DNA of 51,061 bases from assembly GCA_944385425.1 (NCBI GenBank), contig CALWXD010000118.1, positions 1 through 51,061 on the forward strand. Direction: 5' to 3'. A program made the translations under genes and the position numbers. Within the stretch, counting starts at the first letter, position 1, and each line of letters opens with the position of its first letter. Under the pieces are notes generated by a model. That model ran no database searches. It was not told the origin of the DNA and saw only the letters and a list, made by a program, of their open reading frames with translations. Source of the DNA: an uncultured Oscillospiraceae bacterium. Lineage in GTDB: Bacteria > Bacillota > Clostridia > Oscillospirales > Oscillospiraceae. Positions 16,662 through 23,979 of the stretch are shown here, piece after piece.

Positions 16662-17377
16662 TTTTTCCCTTTCTCCCCCGCCACATGGACCATGAACAGG
16701 GGCAGTTTCATCATCCGCCCGATGCGGCGGGGATCCTTCATCAAACGGTGGAGCCACTCCAGCCCCAGCCGTTGGAACACCCGCGGCGCCCGTTTCACGC
16801 TGCCGGAGAACACGTCCAGGCAGCCGCCCAGGCCCACCAGCAGGTGGGCGCCGGTAGCAGGGCCCCATTGGGCGATCCACTTCTCCTGCTTTGGCGCGCC
16901 CAGGCACACGAACACCACCGTCGCGCCGCTTTGCCGGATGGCCTCCGCCACCGGCGCGTCCTCCTGGAAGTACCCGTCGTGGGTCCCGGCGATCTTGAGT
17001 CCCGGGTAGGTCCGCTCCAGCCGCCGGGCGGCCTCCTCCGCCACGCCGGGTTTCGCCCCCAGGAGAAAGAGCGTCCCCTCCCCCCGCGCCATGGCCGCCA
17101 TCAGCGCCTGGGCAAACTCGATGCCCGGCAGCCGCTGGCGCAGGGGCGTGCCCAAAAGCTTTGCCCCGTAGAGGATGCCGATCCCGTCGGGCAGCACCAG
17201 GTCCGCCCCGTTCACAAGGGAGCGCAGCGCCGGGTCCTCCCGGCACAGCTCCACGATCTCGGGGTTGGGCGTCACCACCATGTGGGCGCCCTCCGTTTGG
17301 GACAGGCGCAGCCCCTCGGCCACCGCCTGGTCCATGGTGATATTGTCAAAGCCCACGCCCAGCACATCAATCCGCAT
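16658..17377 (-). CDS. WecG/TagA/CpsF family glycosyltransferase (GT26)
   Basis: The 239-aa enzyme belongs to the family that transfers N-acetylmannosamine (or a related sugar) to undecaprenyl-diphosphate-GlcNAc for teichoic acid or polysaccharide linkage units. Visible signatures are TPNPEIV (residues 36-42, including Thr36), VLPDGIG with Asp64 as the likely catalytic base, GAPKQEKWI, and GGCLDVFSG. The ATG at 17377 follows AGAAGGAG; the longer frame to 17482 lies in the promoter region. It is cotranscribed with tmk. Which polymer it serves cannot be told, as no other wall-polymer genes flank it except the GT4 gene. Confidence 0.88.
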   Translation of the reverse strand: MRIDVLGVGFDNITMDQAVAEGLRLSQTEGAHMVVTPNPEIVELCREDPALRSLVNGADLVLPDGIGILYGAKLLGTPLRQRLPGIEFAQALMAAMARGEGTLFLLGAKPGVAEEAARRLERTYPGLKIAGTHDGYFQEDAPVAEAIRQSGATVVFVCLGAPKQEKWIAQWGPATGAHLLVGLGGCLDVFSGSVKRAPRVFQRLGLEWLHRLMKDPRRIGRMMKLPLFMVHVAGEKGKK

Positions 17378-17414
17378 GGAAACGCTCCTTCTCTCGCTGT
17401 CGTTCAATTGGCTT

Positions 17415-17443
17415 ATTGTAGCACAAAGCCGGGGATTTGTCCA
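17415..17443 (-). promoter_or_regulatory. Promoter of wecG-tmk
   Basis: Minus strand: TGGACA (17438-17443), 17 nt, TACAAT (17415-17420). Confidence 0.7.
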
Positions 17444-17494
17444 CGTCCCCCGTCCCCTTTCCTGTAAACCTTTTGAAAACAAAGGGCGACGCGC

Positions 17495-18799
17495 CTACTC
17501 CTCCGGCTTGTCCCGCCGCAGCCCCAGCCGGCGCATCCCCCGGTCCCGGACGTTGCGGGCGTAGGCGATGCTGCGGCAGAGGTAGCACATGAGGCTCAAA
17601 AAGTCGTCGCTCCACTCAAAGTGCCGGTCCGTATGGCCCCGGCGGTACTGGTCGATCACCACCTGGTATCGGTCGTAGGCCCGCCGCACGCTGTCCTCCC
17701 AGGAGATGTAGATCTCCTGGAGGGCTCGCTCCCCCACGGCGTGCATCCGCTCCAGGGAGAGGCCCTTCAGCGCCGCCCAGAGGCTGCGGGCGTCCTCCTC
17801 GATGAGGATGCCGTTTTGCCCGTCGGTGATGTCCTCCGCGGCGCAGGAGCCCCGGATGAGGACGCTGCCCAGGCCGCAGGCCGCCGCCTCCCGGACCACA
17901 ATGCCGTTGGTGTCGTAGGTGCTGGGGAAGAGGAAGAGGTCGGCCATGGAGAAGTAGGCCCGCAGCAGCTCCCTGTCCCGGATGGCGCCGGGGAAGAGGC
18001 ACCAGGGCCCGATGCCCAGCTGCTCCGCCGTCTCCCGCATCTCCTCCCGCTCCGCCCCGTCGCCCACCAGCACCATGCGGAAGGCAAACCCCTCCCGCCG
18101 GGCGGCGGCCAGGGCGTCCAGGATGATCCGGACCCCCTTGTACCACATCATCCGCCCCACAAAGAGGAACACCGGCACCCCCGCCGGGATCCCCAGCCGG
18201 GCGCGGAGGGCACCGCTCTTCTCCCTTGGCACCGGCCCCCGGGGGAAGTCCACCCCGTTGACCATCACCCGGTAGTCCCCCTGGTAGCCCAGGCTCCTGA
18301 GGTTCTCCCCGGCGCCGCGGCTGACCACCCAGACCTCGTCGCTGCTCTCAATGCTCTTCACCAGCATCTTGATGGCGGCGGCGCGGACCAGCTTGTTCTC
18401 CACCGCGTGGCCGATGTCCACGTCGAATTTGGTGTGGTATGTAAAGACCAGGGGCACGTCCACCCGCTCCCGCAGCAGGCGCCCCAGGGTGTTGCTCATC
18501 ACGGGGCAGTGGGAGTGGATGATGTCGGGGTGAAAATCGGTGAGGGCGGCCAGGGTGCTGGCGCTGAAGGGGTAGCCCGCCCGGTAGCCGATGAGTTTCG
18601 TGGTGTCCACGCTGCGGTAGCGCACCACGGGGTAGGGGCAGTGGTCCACCACCCCCGGGTACTGGGGCGTGGCCACGATCACCTCCCCCAGGCTCTCCTG
18701 GATCACCCGGGCGTAGTTCTTCGTGGCGTTGGCCACGCCGTCAATCACCGGGGGGAAGGAGTCGTTCATCAGACAGACCCGCAGCTTTTGTTGTTCCAT
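17495..18799 (-). CDS. Glycosyltransferase family 4 (glycolipid-type)
   Basis: The 434-aa GT-B enzyme starts with RVCLMNDSFPPVIDGVA, the typical opening of diacylglycerol glucosyltransferase-like GT4 proteins, has HSHCPVMS and FTYHTKFD in the acceptor domain, VNGVDF at the hinge and the donor-binding run FPSTYDTNGIVVREAAACG with the E-x7-E-type motif. It probably adds a sugar to a membrane lipid or polysaccharide at the inner face of the membrane. The ATG at 18799 follows GGGAGGA. A C-terminal tail of about 60 residues with a Cys-containing helix goes beyond the fold. Acceptor and donor are unknown. Confidence 0.85.
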   Translation of the reverse strand: MEQQKLRVCLMNDSFPPVIDGVANATKNYARVIQESLGEVIVATPQYPGVVDHCPYPVVRYRSVDTTKLIGYRAGYPFSASTLAALTDFHPDIIHSHCPVMSNTLGRLLRERVDVPLVFTYHTKFDVDIGHAVENKLVRAAAIKMLVKSIESSDEVWVVSRGAGENLRSLGYQGDYRVMVNGVDFPRGPVPREKSGALRARLGIPAGVPVFLFVGRMMWYKGVRIILDALAAARREGFAFRMVLVGDGAEREEMRETAEQLGIGPWCLFPGAIRDRELLRAYFSMADLFLFPSTYDTNGIVVREAAACGLGSVLIRGSCAAEDITDGQNGILIEEDARSLWAALKGLSLERMHAVGERALQEIYISWEDSVRRAYDRYQVVIDQYRRGHTDRHFEWSDDFLSLMCYLCRSIAYARNVRDRGMRRLGLRRDKPEE

Positions 18800-18917
18800 A
18801 TCGGTCCTCCCATCGCCCCGCCCCTCCGGGACAGGGCGCAGATCACAGATCAGCCCCCAGCGGAAAAAGGGGGCGGCGCACGCTCTCGTGCTCCGTCCCC
18901 AGTTTACCACATTTCTC

Positions 18918-19808
18918 TCAACTTTTTATCTCTTTTTTCCTTAGGAAGGAAAACTTCGTCTCACTGCACAAAACCGCCACAAAAATGAGGGCAAATCCCA
19001 ACAAAAGCTTTGCCGTGACCGGGTCGCCGTAAAAAATAACGCTGAAAATCACGCCGAACACGGACTCCAGGGACAAAATCACCGACGCGGAGGCCGGGTC
19101 GCTGTTCACCTGGCCCACGTTCTGGAAGAGGAGGGCCACGCAGGTGGCCATGACCCCCAGGTAGGCCAGGGACAGCAGCACGTCGCCGCCAAGCTGGGTG
19201 GGGAAGGTCTCCGTCAGCGCCCCGCCGATCCAGGCGTAGAGGGCGAAGAAGGCAAACTGGAAGGTGGTGAGGAGGTAGATATCCTTCCCGGGCGAGAGCT
19301 TAGCCACCGCCACGATGTGGGCGGCGAAGAACACCGCCCCGCAGAGGGTCAGCGCGTCGCCGGCGTTGACGGTGAGATCCCCCTCCAGGGACACAAAGCC
19401 CACCCCCGCCACGCACAGCACCGCCGCGATGATGTTGTACCGGTCGGGCTTCAGCTTCACCACCAGCCAGGACAAAAAGGGCACGAGCACACAGTACACC
19501 GCCGTCAAAAAAGCGTTTTTGGAGGGCGTCGTCAGCTCCAGGCCGTAGGTCTGGAGATTGTAGGCCATATAGAGGCAGGCCCCCACGACGGCCCCCCGCC
19601 ACAGGTAGTCCCGGGTCATTTTTTTCCACCGGTTCCAGCAGATCAGCGCCGTCAAAGCCGTGCCGAGGGTAAAGCGGAAGGCCAAGAGGTACTGCACCGG
19701 CAGGCTGTCCAGGCTGTTCTTCATCAAAAGGAAGGAGCTGCCCCAGATCAGCGCCGCGGAGAACAGCATGGGCTTTGCCAGGCGCTGCATCATTGGTTTT
19801 TTGTTCAT
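18918..19808 (-). CDS. EamA/DMT-superfamily transporter
   Basis: The 296-aa protein has ten predicted membrane helices in two EamA repeats; the first begins SAALIWGSSFLLMKNSLD, and the second includes LAYLGVMATCVALLFQNVGQ and SLESVFGVIFSVIFYGDP. Such proteins export amino acids or metabolites. GAGGTG lies upstream of the ATG. Its promoter at 19851-19879 is covered by GGTAA/TTACC dyads, implying a dedicated repressor. Substrate unknown. Confidence 0.87.
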   Translation of the reverse strand: MNKKPMMQRLAKPMLFSAALIWGSSFLLMKNSLDSLPVQYLLAFRFTLGTALTALICWNRWKKMTRDYLWRGAVVGACLYMAYNLQTYGLELTTPSKNAFLTAVYCVLVPFLSWLVVKLKPDRYNIIAAVLCVAGVGFVSLEGDLTVNAGDALTLCGAVFFAAHIVAVAKLSPGKDIYLLTTFQFAFFALYAWIGGALTETFPTQLGGDVLLSLAYLGVMATCVALLFQNVGQVNSDPASASVILSLESVFGVIFSVIFYGDPVTAKLLLGFALIFVAVLCSETKFSFLRKKEIKS

Positions 19809-19844
19809 TTACGCACCTCGTCATTGAAAATCCAAATGATATAT

Positions 19845-19902
19845 GGTAAAATATTACCGTAGGGCGGTAACCTTTACAAGCAAAAATTTGTCATGCTATG
19901 GA
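19845..19902. promoter_or_regulatory. Overlapping divergent promoters with three GGTAA/TTACC arms
   Basis: Minus strand (eamA): TTGTAA (19874-19879), 17 nt, TAATAT (19851-19856). Plus strand (darA): TTTACA (19873-19878), 18 nt, TATGGA (19897-19902), weaker. Inverted arms are at 19845-19849 (GGTAA), 19854-19858 (TTACC) and 19866-19870 (GGTAA), forming dyads GGTAA-N4-TTACC and TTACCG-N5-CGGTAA across the eamA spacer and -10. One regulator could control both genes. Confidence 0.55.
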
Positions 19903-20031
19903 TTCCCGCCCCCATTTTCTCTTTTCGGGCTTGCAGTGAACGCTGCGCAGGGCCCCGCGGCGGCGCCAGCCTCTCCCGCCGGCGCCGCAGGGGGAGAACC
20001 CTCGCAATCGGATGGACAGGAGGTATTCACC

Positions 20032-20379
20032 ATGGCTAAGAAAAAACTGGTCATCGCCATTTTGCAGGAGGATGATTACGACACCACCCTCAGCTCCCTT
20101 ATCGCGCACCACATCTTTGTCACCAAGCTCAGCTCCAGCGGCGGTTTCCTCCGGAAGAAAAACATCACCATCATGATCGGCGTAGAGGCCGAGCAGCTGG
20201 ACACCGTGCTGCAGATTTTGAAGGAGTGCGCCGGCCACCGCAAGGAGATCGTGTACACCATGGCGGGCGCCGCCCACAGCGCCCACGGCGCCGGCACGGC
20301 GCCGGCCATCCCCATCCAGGTAGACACCGGCGGCGCCACCGTGTTTGTGATGGACATGGACTCCCTGGAAAAGTTTTAG
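20032..20379 (+). CDS. darA: Cyclic di-AMP receptor, PII-like (DarA/PstA/YaaQ)
   Basis: The 115-aa protein matches B. subtilis YaaQ/DarA throughout: LVIAILQEDD near the start, the T-loop region VTKLSSSGGFLRKKNITIMIGVE, and the end GGATVFVMDM. The family forms trimers that bind c-di-AMP. AGGAGG precedes the ATG at 20032. The preceding region has a GC-rich hairpin but no clear riboswitch. It is single, followed by a strong terminator. The downstream target is not known in the family. Confidence 0.9.
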   Translation: MAKKKLVIAILQEDDYDTTLSSLIAHHIFVTKLSSSGGFLRKKNITIMIGVEAEQLDTVLQILKECAGHRKEIVYTMAGAAHSAHGAGTAPAIPIQVDTGGATVFVMDMDSLEKF

Positions 20380-20405
20380 CGTCTGGGACGGCGCGGTCCG
20401 TTTCT

Positions 20406-20445
20406 CCCGCCCGGCGGGTCTCCCCGCCGGGCGGGCCCTTCTTTT
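20406..20445 (+). terminator. Terminator of darA
   Basis: A perfect 13-bp stem (20406-20418 with 20423-20435), loop TCTC, then CTTCTTTT. Confidence 0.85.
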
Positions 20446-20492
20446 CCCCCGGCCGGCCTCACAAGGCCGCCCGGGGACCCCATTTCACTTGA

Positions 20493-20517
20493 TTTGCCGG
20501 AAGTGAATCCCGGCAAA
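20493..20517 (+). repeat. Dispersed palindrome, copy 1
   Basis: A near-perfect hairpin with arms TTTGCCGG and CCGGCAAA around GAAGTGAAT-type loop sequence. The same element recurs at 20682-20706 and, inverted, at 33722-33748. Confidence 0.7.
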
Positions 20518-20597
20518 CCCAAGGTTTTGCTCCGCAAAACGCTTGTACCCGCGACTACGCGGGAATCGTCCTGCAACCTTCTGCCAAGGAGAGCCTT

Positions 20598-20681
20598 ATG
20601 CTGATTTTTGATCTGGACGGCACGCTGATCGACCGCCCCGGCCGGCCTCACAAGGCCGCCCGGGGATCCCATTTCACTTGA
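20598..20681 (+). pseudogene. Truncated duplicate 5' end of the HAD gene
   Basis: With the same Shine-Dalgarno as the real gene, this frame encodes MLIFDLDGTLID and then runs into the start of repeat copy 2, adding 15 unrelated residues before a TGA (27 aa). It holds only the first HAD motif and cannot be an enzyme. It may be translated as a short peptide upstream of the true gene. Confidence 0.8.
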
Positions 20682-20706
20682 TTTGCCGGAAGTGAATTCC
20701 AGCAAA
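20682..20706 (+). repeat. Dispersed palindrome, copy 2
   Basis: This is the same element as 20493-20517 with two changes, one of which (CCGG to CCAG) weakens the hairpin. Confidence 0.65.
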
Positions 20707-20786
20707 CCCAAGGTTTTGCTCCGCAAAACGCTTGTACCCGCGACTGCGCGGGAATCGTCCTGCAACCTTCTGCCAAGGAGAGCCTT

Positions 20787-21413
20787 ATGCTGATTTTTGA
20801 TCTGGACGGCACCTTAATCGATTCAAATGATGTCTGGGTGGAGGTGGACAAGACCTTCCTAGGCCGGCGAGGCGCCCCCTACACCAAGGAGTACCGGGAC
20901 GGCGTGGCCCACACCATCCTCTCCAACTGCGCCATCTTCACCAAGGCGTATCTCCAACTGGAGGAGTCCTGCGAGGAGATCATCGCCGAGTGGATGGAGC
21001 TGGCCGCCGGCAAATACGGCGCCGAGGTCCCCCTCAAGCCCCATGTGCTGGAATACCTGGACCGGTGCCGGGCTGCGGGGCACCGGATGGCGGTATTCAC
21101 CGCCTGCGTCCCCGATCACTGCCGCGCCGCCATGGAGCACCTGGGCCTCACGCCCTACTTCGAGCGGGTGATCTACGCCCAGGAGCTGGGGGTGGACAAG
21201 CGCAGCCCCGCCATCTTCCGCCGGGCGGCGGAGCTTTTGGGCGTTAGGCCCAGGGACTGCGTCCTCTTTGACGACTCCCTCTCCGCCTGCAAGGCCGCCA
21301 AGGCCGCGGGCATGACGGTGGTGGGGGTCTACGACGCCGTCTTTCAAGAGTCGGTGCCCGATATGCGGGAGGTCTGCGACCAGTTCATCCGGGATTTTGG
21401 GGAGCTGCTCTGA
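20787..21413 (+). CDS. HAD-family hydrolase (phosphoglycolate phosphatase-like)
   Basis: The 208-aa protein has motif I DLDGT (residues 5-9, nucleophile Asp5, acid Asp7), a helical C1 cap, motif II VFTA, motif III Lys in VDKRSP and motif IV LFDDS. It is a subfamily IA hydrolase; the phospho-substrate is unknown. Its 5' end is copied in the tandem duplication just upstream. Codons directly after the repeat end (TTA, GAT, TCA, AAT, GAT) are AT-richer than usual here, which may mark the junction. Translation uses AAGGAGAG 6 nt before the ATG. Confidence 0.85.
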   Translation: MLIFDLDGTLIDSNDVWVEVDKTFLGRRGAPYTKEYRDGVAHTILSNCAIFTKAYLQLEESCEEIIAEWMELAAGKYGAEVPLKPHVLEYLDRCRAAGHRMAVFTACVPDHCRAAMEHLGLTPYFERVIYAQELGVDKRSPAIFRRAAELLGVRPRDCVLFDDSLSACKAAKAAGMTVVGVYDAVFQESVPDMREVCDQFIRDFGELL

Positions 21414-21474
21414 CTGGGAGCTGTCCCCCGCTTTCTCCCTGTCCCAGGCTGGAATTTCGCCGCTGTCAGCTGAA

Positions 21475-21531
21475 AAATCGTCCATGTCAGCTCTGGTTGC
21501 CCCATTGCAAGCCAAAGCTGGTGGACGATTT
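21475..21531. other. Long hairpin between the HAD and XRE genes
   Basis: Outer arms AAATCGTCCA (21475-21484) and TGGACGATTT (21522-21531) are perfect, and the 37-nt inside can fold further (CAGCT with AGCTG, TTGC with GCAA). There is no T-run, so it is not a standard terminator. It lies 36 nt before the Shine-Dalgarno of the XRE gene. Confidence 0.55.
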
Positions 21532-21581
21532 CCCTGTTTCGGGCTATGCTGTCCCCATCTCAAATCAAAGGAGGACCCCCC

Positions 21582-22229
21582 ATGACATTCGGACAAAAGC
21601 TGCAGCGGCTGCGGCGGCAGCGGGGCTGGAGCCAGGAGGAGCTGGCTGAGCGCGTCCCCATCTCCCGGCAGGCCGTCAGCAAATGGGAGAGCGAAAGCGC
21701 CATGCCGGACACGGAAAACGTGGTGCAGCTCAGCCGCCTCTTCGGCGTATCCACCGACTACCTGCTCCACGACGACTACACCGCCGACACCGACATCCCG
21801 GCGGTGAAGGCCCGGGAGGAGGCGCTAAAAAGGAAACAAAACCGGGAGATGGCCATGATGGTCCTCATCGGCATGGAGGCCCTGGCCCTTTTCTGGCAGC
21901 TGATGGGCAGCCTGGTCTATCAAAACCACCTGATCCCTCTCCTGGGCATGACGGCCCACATCATGACCATCGTGGGCTTTGAGGCCGGGTTCCGCGGCCA
22001 GCTGAAACGCTCCGGGGATGACCAGGACGCTTTGGACTGCCGCCGGGTGTTCTACCGCGTCAGCGTCTGGATGGTGAGCCTTTTCCCCTGCGCCGCCCTC
22101 ACCCGGATCTTCTGGGCGCTGTATCCCCGCCCCCATCTCCTCGTCATAGAGATGCTCTCTCCCCTGGTCCTCTACCTCCCCCTCTGCCTCCTGGCCGCCT
22201 GGAGGCTGCGGCGGAGGCCGCGGGCATAG
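21582..22229 (+). CDS. XRE-family regulator with C-terminal membrane domain
   Basis: The 215-aa protein has a Cro/C1 helix-turn-helix at residues 1-60 (GWSQEELAERVPISRQAVSKWE), a charged linker (residues 70-88), then about four hydrophobic segments from residue 89 on. AAAGGAGG lies just before the ATG at 21582; the earlier in-frame start at 21546 has no such site. This architecture suggests a membrane-tethered repressor or sensor. No target operator was identified. A shared bidirectional terminator follows. Confidence 0.8.
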   Translation: MTFGQKLQRLRRQRGWSQEELAERVPISRQAVSKWESESAMPDTENVVQLSRLFGVSTDYLLHDDYTADTDIPAVKAREEALKRKQNREMAMMVLIGMEALALFWQLMGSLVYQNHLIPLLGMTAHIMTIVGFEAGFRGQLKRSGDDQDALDCRRVFYRVSVWMVSLFPCAALTRIFWALYPRPHLLVIEMLSPLVLYLPLCLLAAWRLRRRPRA

Positions 22230-22246
22230 CCGCATACGCGCAGAAA

Positions 22247-22278
22247 AGCGGGTGGAAAACCGTTGTTTTCCACCCGCT
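22247..22278. terminator. Bidirectional terminator
   Basis: A 14-bp perfect stem (22247-22260 with 22265-22278), loop CGTT. The T-run is better on the minus strand (for the lipoprotein gene). Confidence 0.75.
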
Positions 22279-22311
22279 CCTGTTTACATGGCGGCCTGTT
22301 CCCGCCGTCTG

Positions 22312-23271
22312 TCAAGCGAACAGGGCGTTGAAGGCGTCCACGATGGCGTCACAGTTCTCATGGACCACCATCATCACAAAGTTGCCGTTGGAGACCACCC
22401 GGCTGTTGTTCTTCCACTGCTCCGTGGGGCCGGGGTACCAGGCGCCGCCGGGGCTGTTGCCGTCGCCCACCATGTAGTCGATCCGGGCCTGGAAGATGGC
22501 CTTCACCGTGTCCACGTCGGCGCTGTCGCTGACCTCCACCAGGCCAAACTCGCCGTTGTTCATGGTCATCAGCGTCCCCATCACCAGGCACTGCTTGGTG
22601 TCCACCGCGCCCATGCCGGGGTAGTAGTTCTCCAGCACGTCGCCGGTAAACTCGGTGAGGCTGCCGAAGGTGTACTGACTGGTCATGTCGCTGTAAAAGG
22701 CGCTGAGGTCCACGCCGCCGGCGGGCTGCTCCTCATCGGGGGTCTCGGGCTCCTCGGTGCTCTCGGCCTTAAAGTTGCAGCGGACGGTGCAGGTGGCCTT
22801 CTGGCCGCCGCGCTCCACCGTGATGGTGGCCGTCCCCGGCGCCACGGCGGTGACGGTGCCGTCGCTCCCCACCGTGGCCACGGCGGTGTCGCTGCTGGTG
22901 AAGGTGCTGGCGCCCTCCCCGCCGGTAACCGTCAGGCGGTAGGTGGCGCCGGCGGAGAAGAGGGTGAAGTCGGTGCGGCTGAGGGTCAGGCCGGCCTCAT
23001 CGGGCTGCTCCCCGTCGTCCGCGTCTCCCGGCGTACCGCTCTCCGCGGGGGGATCGGTCTCCTCGCCGTCCTCATCGGGGACCTCCGGCTCCTCCGCGTT
23101 GGGCTGCTCCGGGGTCTCTTCCTCCTCCGTGCCGTCCGGCTGCTGGGATTGGTTCGTCTGGTTCCCGTTGTTTCCGTCGTTCCCGGCGGGATCACCGCCG
23201 GAGTTGTTCCCACAGGCCGCCAGCCCCAGTACCAGCACCAGGGACAGCAGCAGAGCAAACAGCTTTTTCAT
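22312..23271 (-). CDS. DUF4358 lipoprotein with bacterial Ig-like domain
   Basis: The 319-aa protein has a lipoprotein signal (MKKLFALLLSLVLVLGLAAC, lipobox LAAC), a long Asn/Gly then Glu/Asp/Pro-rich spacer (about residues 20-95), a Big_2-type Ig-like fold (about 95-165, ending TVTAVAPGTATITVERGG), and a C-terminal DUF4358-like domain (about 185-319). It should be anchored on the outer face of the cytoplasmic membrane. AGGAGG precedes the ATG at 23271; the upstream open frame is promoter DNA of the divergent gene. Ligand or role unknown. Confidence 0.82.
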   Translation of the reverse strand: MKKLFALLLSLVLVLGLAACGNNSGGDPAGNDGNNGNQTNQSQQPDGTEEEETPEQPNAEEPEVPDEDGEETDPPAESGTPGDADDGEQPDEAGLTLSRTDFTLFSAGATYRLTVTGGEGASTFTSSDTAVATVGSDGTVTAVAPGTATITVERGGQKATCTVRCNFKAESTEEPETPDEEQPAGGVDLSAFYSDMTSQYTFGSLTEFTGDVLENYYPGMGAVDTKQCLVMGTLMTMNNGEFGLVEVSDSADVDTVKAIFQARIDYMVGDGNSPGGAWYPGPTEQWKNNSRVVSNGNFVMMVVHENCDAIVDAFNALFA

Positions 23272-23410
23272 GTACAGATATCCTCCTAAAAGATCTTCCT
23301 TGCATCGCAGGGTTCCGGGAAGGTTAGACGGCGGAGGCGGCAAATTGTTCCCTGTTTTTTCAAAAAATTTTCCCGCAAAAATTCCGCCCGCCGGCAGCGG
23401 AAATTTCCCC

Positions 23411-23439
23411 TTTACACAGTAGAACAAATGCTCTATAAT
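23411..23439 (+). promoter_or_regulatory. Strong sigma-A promoter of the SLOG-dinB operon
   Basis: TTTACA (23411-23416), 17 nt, perfect TATAAT (23434-23439), giving a short leader of about 22 nt. No LexA-type box is obvious. Confidence 0.85.
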
Positions 23440-23467
23440 AAGAGAAAACCACAGGGGAGGGGTTGCC

Positions 23468-23977
23468 ATGCGCGGAAGGATGATCACCTGCTGCTTTACC
23501 GGGCACCGCCCGTCCAAGCTGCCCTGGGGCGGCCGGGAGAGCGACCCCCGGTGTCTGGCGCTGAAGCGGCGGCTGCAGGACGCGGTGGATGCGGCTTACG
23601 CCGAGGGGTTCCGCCACTTTATCTGCGGCATGGCCCTGGGCAGCGACTTCTATTTTGCCGAGGCGGTGCTGGACCTCAGACGGCGGCAGGGGGACGTGAC
23701 GCTGGAGGCCGCCCTCCCCTGCCCCACCCAGGCCGACGGCTGGGGGGAGCGGGACCGGCGGCGCTACGCCGGCCTTCTGGCCCAGTGCGACTATGAGACC
23801 ATGGTGCAGGACCACTACGCCCCCGGCTGCATGCAGCGGCGCAACCGCTATATGGTGGACCACAGCGCCCTGGTGATCGCGGTGTACGACGGCAGCGCCG
23901 GCGGCACCCGGCAGACGCTGGAGTACGCCATCCGCCGGGGGGTGCCCTTCCTGGACTTGAGAACGGAGGAGGTGTGA
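23468..23977 (+). CDS. DUF1273/YpsA-like SLOG-fold protein
   Basis: The 169-aa protein has TGHRPSKLPWG near its start, GMALGSDFYFAEAVLDL in the middle and VIAVYDGSAGGTRQTLEYA toward the end, the glycine-rich features of the SLOG Rossmannoid superfamily (YpsA/DUF1273). These proteins are predicted to bind nucleotide-derived ligands. AGGGGAGGGG precedes the ATG. The stop lies 2 nt before the dinB ATG, so the pair is almost certainly translationally coupled. The molecular role is unknown. Confidence 0.85.
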   Translation: MRGRMITCCFTGHRPSKLPWGGRESDPRCLALKRRLQDAVDAAYAEGFRHFICGMALGSDFYFAEAVLDLRRRQGDVTLEAALPCPTQADGWGERDRRRYAGLLAQCDYETMVQDHYAPGCMQRRNRYMVDHSALVIAVYDGSAGGTRQTLEYAIRRGVPFLDLRTEEV

Positions 23978-23979
23978 GA

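Larger units (their letters stand above)
20447..20822 (+). repeat. 189-bp exact-period tandem duplication (two copies)
   Basis: Copy 1 is 20447-20635 and copy 2 is 20636 to about 20822, directly abutting. Each holds the same non-coding leader (three potential hairpins), Shine-Dalgarno, ATG and first nine codons of the HAD gene. I count four substitutions before the ATG, all transitions, so the event is not brand new. The gene-free stretch 20380-20786 consists of the darA terminator and this duplication. No transposase or target-site repeat is seen. Confidence 0.92.

Noticed and set aside
20447..20822. Insertion sequence or target-site duplication as the cause of the tandem repeat
   Set aside because: No transposase, no terminal inverted repeats, and the copies abut exactly; simple tandem duplication is enough.
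20437..20850. CRISPR array
   Set aside because: There are only two long, abutting repeats with no spacers, and no cas genes.
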